DNA of 64,000 nt. Origin: Mycolicibacterium chubuense (GTDB lineage Bacteria; Actinomycetota; Actinomycetes; Mycobacteriales; Mycobacteriaceae). Shown one piece after another: positions 25,063-33,443 of the stretch (position 1 is the stretch's first letter; each line of letters opens with the position of its first letter). Location: NCBI RefSeq assembly GCF_001044255.1, contig NZ_JYNX01000033.1, positions 49,466-113,465 on the forward strand, in the 5' to 3' direction. The notes under the pieces are model-generated. The model saw only the letters and a list, made by a program, of their open reading frames with translations. It ran no database searches and had not been told where the DNA came from. Made by a program: the position numbers and the translations under genes.

Positions 25063-26379
25063 ATGGCACACTTCCCCAAGCCTGCTGCCGGGAGCTGGAC
25101 CGAGAACTGGCCGGAACTGGGCACCGCACCGGTCGACTACACGGACTCGATCGACCCGGAGCACTGGAAACTGGAGCAGCAGGCCATTTTCCGCAAGTGC
25201 TGGCTGAACGTGGGCCGCGTGGAGCGGCTGCCCAAGGTGGGCAGTTACTTCACCCGCGAGATGCCCTCGGTCGGACCTGGGACGTCGATCATCATCGTCA
25301 AGGACAAGGACGGCGTCGTCCGGTCGTTCTACAACCTGTGCCGGCACCGGGGAAACAAGCTCGTCTGGAACGACTATCCGGGCGAGGAGGTCTCGGGAGC
25401 GTGCCGGCAGTTCACCTGCAAGTACCACGCGTGGCGCTACGCCCTCAACGGCGACCTCACCTTCATCCAGCAGGAGGACGAGTTCTTCGACGTGGACAAG
25501 GCCGACTACGGACTCAAGCCGGTGCGCTGCGAGGTCTGGGAAGGCTTCATCTTCGTCAACTTCGACGACGACGCCGAACCGCTGATCGACTACCTCGGCG
25601 ATTTCGCGAAGGGCCTGGAGGGCTATCCGTTCCACGAGATGACGGAGGTCTACAGCTATCGCTCGGAGATCAGGGCCAACTGGAAGCTGTTCATCGACGC
25701 GTTCACCGAGTTCTACCACGCCCCGGTGCTGCACATGAAGCAGGCCGTCAAGGAGGAGGCGGAGAAGCTCGCCAAGATCGGTTTCGAGGCACTGCATTAC
25801 GACATCAAGGGCCAGCACTCGATGATCTCCTCCTGGGGAGGCATGTCGCCGCCCAAGGACGAGAGCATGGTCAAGCCGATCGAGCGGATCCTGCACAGCG
25901 GACTGTTCGGCCCGTGGGACCGGCCGGACATCAAGGGGGTCGCCGCCGACGAGTTGCCCCCGGCGATCAATCCTTCGCGCCAACCCTTCTGGGGCCAGGA
26001 CTCTTTCGAGTTCTTCCCGAACTTCACGCTGTTGATCTGGGCTCCGGGCTGGTACCTGACCTATCACTACTGGCCCACGGGAGTGGACACCCACATCTTC
26101 GAGGCGAGCCTGTACTTCGTCCCCCCGAAGAACACCCGCCAGCGGCTCTCCCAGGAGCTGGCGGCGGTGACGTTCAAGGAGTACGCGCTGCAGGACGCCA
26201 ACACTCTCGAGGCGACGCAGACCCAGGTCGGCACTCGCGCGGTCACCGAATTCCCGCTGTGCGACCAGGAAGTCCTACTTCGCCATCTCCATCTCACCGC
26301 GCACCGCTACGTTGACGAGTACAAGGAACAGAACGGCCTGACCAAGGCCGCCACGAACGGGAGCACCGCCCATGTCTGA
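25063..26379 (+). CDS. Rieske non-haem iron oxygenase, alpha subunit
   Basis: 438 residues. Rieske box CRHRG ... CKYHAW near residues 91-125; catalytic domain with NWKLFIDAFTEFYHAPVLH, whose two His and a later Asp should bind the mononuclear iron. It hydroxylates or dealkylates a substrate using ferredoxin electrons. No classic beta subunit follows; instead a 114-residue unknown protein overlaps it by eight bases. Start ATG has AGAGAGG nine bases upstream. Confidence 0.92.
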   Translation: MAHFPKPAAGSWTENWPELGTAPVDYTDSIDPEHWKLEQQAIFRKCWLNVGRVERLPKVGSYFTREMPSVGPGTSIIIVKDKDGVVRSFYNLCRHRGNKLVWNDYPGEEVSGACRQFTCKYHAWRYALNGDLTFIQQEDEFFDVDKADYGLKPVRCEVWEGFIFVNFDDDAEPLIDYLGDFAKGLEGYPFHEMTEVYSYRSEIRANWKLFIDAFTEFYHAPVLHMKQAVKEEAEKLAKIGFEALHYDIKGQHSMISSWGGMSPPKDESMVKPIERILHSGLFGPWDRPDIKGVAADELPPAINPSRQPFWGQDSFEFFPNFTLLIWAPGWYLTYHYWPTGVDTHIFEASLYFVPPKNTRQRLSQELAAVTFKEYALQDANTLEATQTQVGTRAVTEFPLCDQEVLLRHLHLTAHRYVDEYKEQNGLTKAATNGSTAHV

Positions 26380-26716
26380 GACCACGACCGCGGCGCTTCC
26401 CGCCGAGTTCGCCGATCTGGAGCGCTTCACCGACTGGTGCCTGGCGACCGAACCGGAGCGCTACGCCAAGCGGCTCGCCTCGACGATGAGCGAGATGCAG
26501 GAGCTCTACGACGCGGGTCTGGCCCGGCTCGAGGACGCGATGGTCTACCTGGACGCCCGATTTCCGCTGCACGATATGCCCGAGGACGCCAAGAACCTGA
26601 TGCACCTGATGCAGTCCGTGGTGATGGTGTCGTTCCCGATCGAGGTCTGGAAGCAACCGCGTGTCCTCGACAGCGGTGCAGCCTGGGTCGAGATCATCAA
26701 GGAGCCGGTGGTCTAG
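26372..26716 (+). CDS. small protein coupled to the Rieske oxygenase
   Basis: 114 residues, mostly helical and acidic (DLERFTDWCLATEPERYAKR...). No known domain recognised. Because it overlaps the oxygenase stop by eight bases and the next start by one base, it is made with the oxygenase and could be an accessory or small subunit. Its function is inferred from position only. Confidence 0.7.
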   Translation: MSETTTAALPAEFADLERFTDWCLATEPERYAKRLASTMSEMQELYDAGLARLEDAMVYLDARFPLHDMPEDAKNLMHLMQSVVMVSFPIEVWKQPRVLDSGAAWVEIIKEPVV

Positions 26717-27951
26717 TGCCGCTGACCCTCACCGCCGCGGGCCTGCTCGACGTCGACGCCGGGGAGATCATCCGTCCGGGCATCGTCACGGTCGATGACG
26801 GCCGGATCGTCTCCGTGGGCGGCGAGATCGCCTCGGACGCCGACGTCCTCGACCTCGGCGACGCCATCCTGCTACCCGGTCTGATGGACATGGAGGTCAA
26901 CCTGCTGATGGGCGGGCGCGGGGAGAACCCCGGCCTGTCCCAGGTGCAGGACGATCCTCCCACCCGCGTTCTGCGCGCGGTCGGCAATGCGCGCCGCACG
27001 CTGCGCGCCGGGTTCACCACGGTGCGCAACCTCGGGTTGTTCGTCAAGACCGGCGGCTATCTGCTCGACGTCGCACTGTCGAAGGCCATCGACGGCGGCT
27101 TGATCGAAGGCCCGCGCGTCATTCCGGCCGGCCATGCGATCACCCCGACGGGCGGACACCTCGACCCGACGATGTTCGCGGCGTTCATGCCCGGTGTGCT
27201 CGAGTTGACGATCGAGGAGGGCATCGCCAACGGGGTCGACGAGATCCGCAAGGCGGTGCGCTACCAGATCAAGCACGGCGCACAGCTGATCAAGGTCTGT
27301 TGTTCGGGCGGTGTCATGTCGCTGACCGGAGAAGCCGGGGCACAACACTATTCGGACGAGGAACTGCGCGTCATCGTCGACGAGGCGCACCGGCGGGGGT
27401 TGCGGGTCGCCGCGCACACCCATGGCGCCGAAGCGGTCAAGCATGCGGTCGCGTGCGGGATCGACTGCATCGAGCACGGATTCCTGATGGACGACGAAGC
27501 CATCCAGATGCTGGTCGACAACGACCGCTTCCTGGTCACCACCCGGCGGCTCGCCGAGTCCATGGATGTGTCGAAGGCGCCGAAAGAGCTGCAGGACAAG
27601 GCAGCCGAGATGTTCCCGAAGGCACGTACGTCGATCAAGGCAGCCTACGAGGCGGGGGTGAAGATCGCGGTCGGCACCGACGCCCCGGCGATCCCACACG
27701 GCAAGAACGCCGACGAACTCGTCACGCTCGTCGACTGGGGCATGCCTCCCGACGCGGTCCTGCGGGCGGCGACCGTGGTCGCCGCGGACCTGATCGACAG
27801 ATCGGGTTCGCTGGGCCGCATCGCCGAGGGTTACCTGGCCGACATCATCGCGGTGCCCGGGGACCCGCTCGCCGACATCGGCGTTACACGCGATGTTTCT
27901 TTTGTAATGAAGGGCGGTAAGGTCTACAAGAATGACACCAACGCGAACTGA
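26716..27951 (+). CDS. amidohydrolase (imidazolonepropionase/prolidase-like), HxH motif missing
   Basis: 411 residues with the metal-dependent amidohydrolase fold: DGRIVSVGG, PGLMDMEVNL, VTPTGGHLD-like GPRV block, Lys of LIKVCCSGGVMS, HTHG, CIEHG and the catalytic Asp of VGTDAP. The first metal box, normally DxHxH, reads MEVNL, so both first His are replaced while later ligands persist. It may bind one metal or use another chemistry. GTG 26716 shares one base with the previous stop; its end overlaps the next gene by 20 bases. Confidence 0.85.
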   Translation: MPLTLTAAGLLDVDAGEIIRPGIVTVDDGRIVSVGGEIASDADVLDLGDAILLPGLMDMEVNLLMGGRGENPGLSQVQDDPPTRVLRAVGNARRTLRAGFTTVRNLGLFVKTGGYLLDVALSKAIDGGLIEGPRVIPAGHAITPTGGHLDPTMFAAFMPGVLELTIEEGIANGVDEIRKAVRYQIKHGAQLIKVCCSGGVMSLTGEAGAQHYSDEELRVIVDEAHRRGLRVAAHTHGAEAVKHAVACGIDCIEHGFLMDDEAIQMLVDNDRFLVTTRRLAESMDVSKAPKELQDKAAEMFPKARTSIKAAYEAGVKIAVGTDAPAIPHGKNADELVTLVDWGMPPDAVLRAATVVAADLIDRSGSLGRIAEGYLADIIAVPGDPLADIGVTRDVSFVMKGGKVYKNDTNAN

Positions 27952-28363
27952 GGATCTGGTCGAGATCCAGCAGCTCCTCGCCAAGTACGCCGTCACCATC
28001 ACCCAGGGTGACATCGACGGGTTGGTCGAGGTCTTCACGCCGGACGGGACCTACAGCGCATTCGGTGAGACCTACACGCTCAACAGGTTCCCGGTTCTGG
28101 TCGACGCGGCGCCCAAGGGTCTCTTCATGACCGGCACCGCGCTCGTCGACCTCGTCGAAGGCGCCGACGGTGCGACCGGAACCCAACCGTTGTGCTTCGT
28201 CGAGCACAGCACACACGACATGCGCATCGGCTACTACAACGACACCTATGTCCGCACCGACGACGGGTGGCGGCTGCGCACCCGGGCGATGACGTTCATC
28301 CGGCGCAACGGCGACCACGACTCCGGACGCCCGCACGCGATCGGGAGGCCCGAAGCGGGATGA
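27932..28363 (+). CDS. SnoaL/NTF2-like protein
   Basis: 143 residues with the cone-shaped NTF2 fold pattern: EDLVEIQQLLAKYAVTITQGDIDGLVEVFTPDGTYSAFG. Family members are small isomerases, dehydratases or cyclases of polyketide and steroid chemistry. It overlaps both neighbours (20 and 4 bases), so it is a firm member of the 24520-30308 operon. Confidence 0.8.
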   Translation: MTPTRTEDLVEIQQLLAKYAVTITQGDIDGLVEVFTPDGTYSAFGETYTLNRFPVLVDAAPKGLFMTGTALVDLVEGADGATGTQPLCFVEHSTHDMRIGYYNDTYVRTDDGWRLRTRAMTFIRRNGDHDSGRPHAIGRPEAG

Positions 28364-29481
28364 ACGACCTCCACGATCCGGCGACGTTCCGGACGCACCT
28401 GGTGGCGTGGCTGAGCGAGAACGATCTGAGCCCGGCCGACGACCATTCACTCGACGGACACCTACGCCAGTTCGCCCGGGTGCAGCGCGCCCTGTACGAC
28501 GCCGGGTGGAACCGCTACGGCTGGCCCGAGCACGCCGGCGGACTCGGCGGCCCCGCCATCCTGCGCGCCATCGTCGGCGAGGAGGTGGTGGGCCGTCGGC
28601 TGGTCGAGCCGGGACCCTATTCGATGCTCGACGTGCTGGCGCCGACCATGATCGACTACGCCTCCCCCGCGCTCGCCGCCGAGATGGTGCCCAAGTTGCT
28701 CAGCGGAGAAGAGATGTGGTGCCAAGGGTTTTCAGAACCTGGGTCGGGAAGCGATCTCGCGTCGCTGACCACTCGCGCCGCACCGCGTGGGGACGACTGG
28801 ATCGTCAACGGCCAGAAGGTGTGGACGAGCTTCGCGCAGTTCTCCCGCCGGTGCGTACTACTCACCCGGACCGGCGGTCCGGATGTGCCGAACCACGAGG
28901 CCATCACCGCGTTCTTCGTCGACCTCGACACCCCGGGGATCACCATACGTCCGCTGCGCACCATGCACGGCGTCGACGAATTCTGCGAGGTCTACTTCGA
29001 CGACGTCGTCGTGGACCCCAGCCGGATGCTGGGCGCACCCGGCGACGGCTGGCGGCTGGCGATGGATCTGCTTCCCTACGAACGCTCCACCTGCTTCTGG
29101 CAGCGCATCGCCTACCTGTACTCACGGTTCGACGCGTTGATCGCCGAGGTGAAGGCGCAGGGTCAGGCCGTGGACTCGGACATGGGTGAGACGTATCTGG
29201 CGCTGCACACCCTGCGCTGCCGGTCGAGGGCCACCCAGCACCGGCTCGCCGCCGGGCACAAACTCGGACCCGACACCTCGGTGGACAAGGTGCTGCTGGC
29301 CACTGCCGAGCAGCGGCTCTACGACACCGCACGCGATCTGCTCCCGGGTGTCGTCGAGCTCGACGACACCCCCTGGCGCACCGAGTATCTGTACTCGCGC
29401 GCGGCCACCATCTACGGCGGCACGGCCGAAGTGCAGCGCAACATCATCGCGCGCCGTCTGCTCGATCTCGGCAAGGAGTGA
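28360..29481 (+). CDS. acyl-CoA dehydrogenase, catalytic subunit type
   Basis: 373 residues. FAD loop FSEPGSGSDLASL, QKVWTSFAQF, and the catalytic Glu in YGGTAEVQRNI, typical of the alpha partner of steroid-type heteromeric dehydrogenases. ATG overlaps the SnoaL stop (ATGA), and a shorter dehydrogenase homologue follows two bases after its stop. Inference: the two form an alpha2beta2 enzyme like the FadE26-29 pairs of cholesterol degradation. Confidence 0.9.
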   Translation: MNDLHDPATFRTHLVAWLSENDLSPADDHSLDGHLRQFARVQRALYDAGWNRYGWPEHAGGLGGPAILRAIVGEEVVGRRLVEPGPYSMLDVLAPTMIDYASPALAAEMVPKLLSGEEMWCQGFSEPGSGSDLASLTTRAAPRGDDWIVNGQKVWTSFAQFSRRCVLLTRTGGPDVPNHEAITAFFVDLDTPGITIRPLRTMHGVDEFCEVYFDDVVVDPSRMLGAPGDGWRLAMDLLPYERSTCFWQRIAYLYSRFDALIAEVKAQGQAVDSDMGETYLALHTLRCRSRATQHRLAAGHKLGPDTSVDKVLLATAEQRLYDTARDLLPGVVELDDTPWRTEYLYSRAATIYGGTAEVQRNIIARRLLDLGKE

Positions 29482-29483
29482 CC

Positions 29484-30308
29484 ATGACCACCGGAATCGA
29501 CGACGCGCTGGACCGCGAGTCACTCGACATGCTGGAGGCCGCGCTGCGCACGACCATGCTGTCGGCGTCGGGCCCGAAGCTCGACGCCGGCCTGGCGGAA
29601 CTGGGCTGGGCCGACATGCTCACGGACACGCCGGAGGTCGCGGTGCCGCTGGTGTTCCGGCTCCTCGGCGAAACGGGCACGCACGCCTCGGTACTCGTCG
29701 ACGTCGTGCTGCATGCCACCGGCAACACGATCGGCGACACCGTCGAACTGCCCCTGCCGTACGCCGGTAACACGTGGGTGGTGTGGGACCGCATCAGCCC
29801 GGCCACCGCCGAGCCGACACTGGGCGGTCTGCCGTTGCGTCGTGAGGAGGAGGGCTATCCGATCCGGCTGGCCGAGGCACGGGTGGCAGTGGGCTGGTGG
29901 CTGGTGGGCTCCGCGCGGGCGATGGTGGCGCTGGCTCGGCGGCACGCGCTGGACCGGGTCCAGTTCGGCAAACCGATCGCCGGCTTCCAGGCGGTCCGGC
30001 ACCGGCTGGCCGAAACGCTCGTGGCCATCGAGGGCGCCGAGGCGACGTTGAGCCTGCCCGCCGTGGACAACCCCGATCTGACCGCGCTGCTCGCCAAGGC
30101 GGCCGCGGGCAAGGCGGCACTGATCGCCGCGAAGAACTGTCAGCAGGTGCTCGGCGGCATCGGCTTCACCGCCGAACACGAGCTGCACCATCACGTCGAG
30201 CGGGTGCTGGTGCTGGACGGATTACTGGGCAGCTCACGGGAACTCACCCGCCGGGCCGGCGCAGGCCTGCGGGCCCGCGGTTCGGCACCGCGCCTGGCCG
30301 ACCTCTAG
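29484..30308 (+). CDS. short acyl-CoA dehydrogenase homologue (partner subunit)
   Basis: 274 residues, about 100 shorter than a full dehydrogenase. C-terminal helical domain is clear (ARRHALDRVQFGKPIAGFQ, QQVLGGIGFTAEHELHHH) but the N-terminal and middle domains are abridged, and no catalytic Glu loop is seen. ATG 29484 has AAGGAG five bases upstream. Stop shares CTAG with the convergent hydratase gene. Likely the beta subunit of the preceding enzyme. Confidence 0.85.
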   Translation: MTTGIDDALDRESLDMLEAALRTTMLSASGPKLDAGLAELGWADMLTDTPEVAVPLVFRLLGETGTHASVLVDVVLHATGNTIGDTVELPLPYAGNTWVVWDRISPATAEPTLGGLPLRREEEGYPIRLAEARVAVGWWLVGSARAMVALARRHALDRVQFGKPIAGFQAVRHRLAETLVAIEGAEATLSLPAVDNPDLTALLAKAAAGKAALIAAKNCQQVLGGIGFTAEHELHHHVERVLVLDGLLGSSRELTRRAGAGLRARGSAPRLADL

Positions 30309-31087
30309 GTGATGTTGGCCTTCATGTGCTCGAGATCCACCAGCACCGGCCATCCCCCGACACTGAGCGCGTTGCCGTGCCCGGTCTGGTGGATGTCGAA
30401 CACCGACTGGATCGCGGCGTAGAAGCCCTGCACGTCCAGCGTCTGGTTCACCGCGCGCTTGGCCTGCCGCAGCCCGAACGGCGGCATCTTCGCGATCTGT
30501 TCGGCCAGCGCCCAGGTCTGGCTGTCGAGCTCGGCGCGGGGCACCACCTTGTTCACCATGCCGGTGGCCAGCACCTCCTCGGCCGTCATCGCACGTCCGG
30601 TGAACAGAATCTCCTTGGCCTTGCGCGGCCCCAATTCCCACGTGTGCCCGTGGTATTCGACACCCCCGATACCCATCAGGACCACCGGATCGGAGAACTG
30701 CGCGTCGTCGGCCGCGACGATCAGATCGCAGGGCCAGCACAGCAGCAGACCCCCCGAGATGCAGCGGCCCTGCACCGCAGCGATCGACGGCTTCGGAACA
30801 TTGCGCCAGCGCAAGGTGTATTCGAGGTAGCGTCGCGCCTCGTGCTCGATGATGAACTCCAACGTGATCTTGTCCGGCACCGGTCCGCCGCCACGCAGAT
30901 CGTGACCCGCGGAGAAGTGTTTGCCGTTGGCGCGCAGCACGATCACCGCGACGCCTGGATCCTGGGCCGCCCGCGTCCATGCTGCATCGAGTTCGTCGAG
31001 CAGCTCGGGGTTCTGCGCGTTGGCCGCCTCGGGCCGGTTCAAGGTGATCGTCGCAATGGTGTCGGTCACGTCGTAGTCGATGTACAT
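30305..31087 (-). CDS. enoyl-CoA hydratase/isomerase
   Basis: 260 residues, crotonase fold: NGKHFSAGHDLRGG and QGRCISGGLLLCWPCDL give the oxyanion hole. A PHTW-like HTWELGPRKAKE segment is in place of the usual catalytic helix, so the precise reaction is uncertain. It is read alone, divergent from the TetR gene at 31227, with the GAGAAT palindrome between. Its stop overlaps the dehydrogenase stop at the CTAG 30305-30308. Confidence 0.88.
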   Translation of the reverse strand: MYIDYDVTDTIATITLNRPEAANAQNPELLDELDAAWTRAAQDPGVAVIVLRANGKHFSAGHDLRGGGPVPDKITLEFIIEHEARRYLEYTLRWRNVPKPSIAAVQGRCISGGLLLCWPCDLIVAADDAQFSDPVVLMGIGGVEYHGHTWELGPRKAKEILFTGRAMTAEEVLATGMVNKVVPRAELDSQTWALAEQIAKMPPFGLRQAKRAVNQTLDVQGFYAAIQSVFDIHQTGHGNALSVGGWPVLVDLEHMKANIT

Positions 31088-31155
31088 GGCCCGTCCTCGG
31101 GTCTCGGGAAGCCCGGTATCGCAGGGAAGACTGGGCCTTCTGTTATCACCAAAAT

Positions 31156-31170
31156 GAGAATACTATTCTC
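31156..31170. promoter_or_regulatory. GAGAAT-N3-ATTCTC palindrome, site 3
   Basis: GAGAAT ACT ATTCTC, perfect arms, 69 bases before the enoyl-CoA hydratase start and 57 before the TetR start. The TetR gene next to it is one candidate for the protein that binds all five copies. Confidence 0.7.
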
Positions 31171-31226
31171 GTGGTGAGGAAGTTACAATCTCTGACACGT
31201 CGGCCGAGAGGGGGTCCTAGACCGCT

Positions 31227-31946
31227 ATGTCACGGCGTTCTCCGGTACAGTCAGTTCATGTTCTTCCCAGTCGGCCTGCGTCTGAGCCGCCGGTGACCAG
31301 CGCCAGCGAGGAGCCGGCCTGGAAGCAGCGGGCGGTCGAGCGTTCGATCAAAACCGCCAAGTTGCGCGCCGCTCAGCGGGTCCAACGATTCCTCGACGCC
31401 GCACAGGCGATCATCATCGAGAAGGGCAGCACCGACTTCACGGTGCAGGAGGTCGTCGACCGCTCCCGCCAGTCGTTGCGCAGCTTCTATCTCCAGTTCG
31501 ACGGCAAGCACGAACTCCTGCTCGCGCTCTTCGAAGACGCGCTGAGCCGTTCGGCGGAACAGATCCGCGCCGCGACCGCCGGCCAGGAGGATCCCCTCGA
31601 GCGGCTCAAAGTGGCGATCTCCCTGCTGTTCGAGTCCTCGCGACCCGATCCGGCCGCCAAGCGGCCGCTCTTCACCGATTTCGCTCCGCGACTGCTGGTG
31701 TCCCACCCCTCCGAGGTCAAGGTCGCCCATGCGCCGCTTCTGGCGCTCCTGACCGAGTTGATGGAGGATGCCGGAGCCGCGGGCCTGCTTCGCGACGGTG
31801 TCAACCCCAAGCGCATGGCGGCCATCACCATGCAGACCGTGATGTTCGTCGCCCAGTCGAGCGGGGACGTCGGCGAGGGCGCCGCGCACCCGATCACGGC
31901 CGACGAGGTGTGGGACTTCTGCGCCCACGGCTTCGCCGCCGACTGA
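31227..31946 (+). CDS. TetR-family regulator
   Basis: 239 residues with a 50-residue N-terminal tail rich in Ser, Pro and Arg before the DNA-binding domain (FTVQEVVDRSRQSLRSFYLQFDGKHELL, about 72-100). C-terminal domain unassigned. Divergent from the enoyl-CoA hydratase with a GAGAAT palindrome between, so local control of both is likely. A later start, around the VTSASEEPAW segment, is possible because no strong ribosome site precedes ATG 31227. Confidence 0.88.
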   Translation: MSRRSPVQSVHVLPSRPASEPPVTSASEEPAWKQRAVERSIKTAKLRAAQRVQRFLDAAQAIIIEKGSTDFTVQEVVDRSRQSLRSFYLQFDGKHELLLALFEDALSRSAEQIRAATAGQEDPLERLKVAISLLFESSRPDPAAKRPLFTDFAPRLLVSHPSEVKVAHAPLLALLTELMEDAGAAGLLRDGVNPKRMAAITMQTVMFVAQSSGDVGEGAAHPITADEVWDFCAHGFAAD

Positions 31947-32190
31947 CCGGGGCCTCGAGAACCTCACTCTCCACTCGTGCCGACAAGCACGGGCGCTTGA
32001 CAGAACCTCCTTCTGCTGTCACGCCGCGGCCGTTCTCTGAGACGTCGTCGAGAAGCTTGTTCTTCTTTTTGAGAGTCACGCTCGCTCAGAGCGAGTCGGT
32101 GATTGACACCCCACCGCATGCGATGTCAGAGTGTGAGACACATTGCAGCCCGATGTCTTACGCAGAGACGTGGTCAGCGAGAGGGACACC
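31947..32190. other. intergenic region before the third P450
   Basis: No gene is seen in these 244 bases. They hold TGACAG/CTGTCA arms at 31998-32003 and 32016-32021, a degenerate GAGAAGCTTGTTCTT at 32050-32064 (one mismatch to GAGAA-N5-TTCTC) and the CTCGCT-CAG-AGCGAG palindrome listed separately. It is probably the promoter of the P450-SDR-WS/DGAT unit. A minus-strand open frame here is rich in Lys and Arg runs and is not credible. Confidence 0.5.
32081..32095. promoter_or_regulatory. CTCGCT-N3-AGCGAG palindrome
   Basis: Perfect six-base arms around CAG, the same 6-3-6 geometry as the GAGAAT sites but another sequence. It is 95 bases before the P450 start and could bind a different regulator. 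Confidence 0.4.
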
Positions 32191-33402
32191 GTGACGATCA
32201 GTGCCGAGAACCCCGACGTCCAGGACGCCGAGACCGCCGGGGAGCTGTACTACGACCCCTACAGTGTCGACCTCAACATGAACCCCTACCCGGTGTTCGC
32301 GCGCCTGCGCGAGGAAGCGCCGCTGTACCACAACGTCAGGCACGACTTCTACGCGCTGAGCCGGTTCGACGACGTCAACAAGGCGCTGATCGACCACAGC
32401 ACGTTCATCTCCGGCCGCGGCGCCCTGCTCGAGATCATCAAGTCGGGCATGGAGATTCCGCCGGGCACCCTGATCTTCGAGGATCCGCCGATCCACAACA
32501 TCCATCGCAATCTGTTGTCGCGCATGTTCACCCCCCGCAAGGTGCTCGCACTCGAGCCGCGGATCCGCGAGTTCACGGCGCGCTGCCTCGACCCGCTGAT
32601 CGGCTCCGGCCGATTCGACTTCGTCAACGACCTGGGCGAGCAGATGCCCATGCGTGTCATCGGCATGCTGTTGGGCATCCCCGAGGCTGACCAGCGCCGG
32701 GTGACCGACCACGGCGAGGCGACGCTGCAGAGCACGGAGATCGGGCAGTGGGCCACGGGTGAGGTTTTCGCGGAATTCATCGACTACCGCACCGAGCACC
32801 CCTCCGACGACATCATGACCGACCTACTCAACGTCGAGTTCACCGACGAGACCGGCACCGTGCGCCGGTTGCGCCGAGACGAGCTGCTGATGTATCTGAC
32901 GGTGATCGCCACGGCGGGCGCCGAGACGACGACGCGACTCATCGGCTGGGCGGGCAAGACGCTGGCCGAGCACCCCGACCAGCGTCGTCAACTCGTCGAG
33001 GATCCCTCGCTCATCCCCCAGGCGATCGAAGAGATCCTGCGGTGGGAGCCGCCCGCGCTGCAGGTGGCCCGGTACGTCACCCGCGACACCGAGTACTACG
33101 GACAGACCGTGCCGGAGGGCAGCGCGATCCTGCTGCTGATGGGTGCGGCAAACCGCGACCACCGGCGCTTCCCGCCCGACGGCGACGTGTTCGACATCCA
33201 CCGAGAGCTGCGGTCGCACATGACGTTCGGCGCCGGGACACATTTCTGCATGGGCAACGCTCTGGCGCGCCTCGAGGGCCGGATCGCGCTCGAGGAGATC
33301 CTCAAGCGTTTCCCGACCTGGGAGGTGGACTGGTCTCGCGCCGTCCCGTCCCAGACCACCGCCGTCCGCGGCTGGCAGTCCATGCCCACCTTCATCCCCT
33401 GA
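32191..33402 (+). CDS. cytochrome P450
   Basis: 403-residue P450 with haem loop FGAGTHFCMGNALAR (Cys353), I-helix ATAGAETTT and K-helix EEILR. GTG 32191 is preferred, with AGGGA five bases upstream. It resembles the P450 at 7769 in the N-terminal third (DPPxHxxxRxLL ... FTPR), suggesting related substrates. No ferredoxin is adjacent, so it must use one of the others. Followed by an SDR. Confidence 0.9.
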   Translation: MTISAENPDVQDAETAGELYYDPYSVDLNMNPYPVFARLREEAPLYHNVRHDFYALSRFDDVNKALIDHSTFISGRGALLEIIKSGMEIPPGTLIFEDPPIHNIHRNLLSRMFTPRKVLALEPRIREFTARCLDPLIGSGRFDFVNDLGEQMPMRVIGMLLGIPEADQRRVTDHGEATLQSTEIGQWATGEVFAEFIDYRTEHPSDDIMTDLLNVEFTDETGTVRRLRRDELLMYLTVIATAGAETTTRLIGWAGKTLAEHPDQRRQLVEDPSLIPQAIEEILRWEPPALQVARYVTRDTEYYGQTVPEGSAILLLMGAANRDHRRFPPDGDVFDIHRELRSHMTFGAGTHFCMGNALARLEGRIALEEILKRFPTWEVDWSRAVPSQTTAVRGWQSMPTFIP

Positions 33403-33443
33403 CGACCCCTCGCTGACGTTACGACACAGAAGGATTGATGACC

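Noticed and set aside
31894-32079. 61-codon minus-strand open frame in the P450 promoter region
   Set aside because: Runs of Lys and Arg, no homology-like pattern; the same DNA holds operator-like palindromes.
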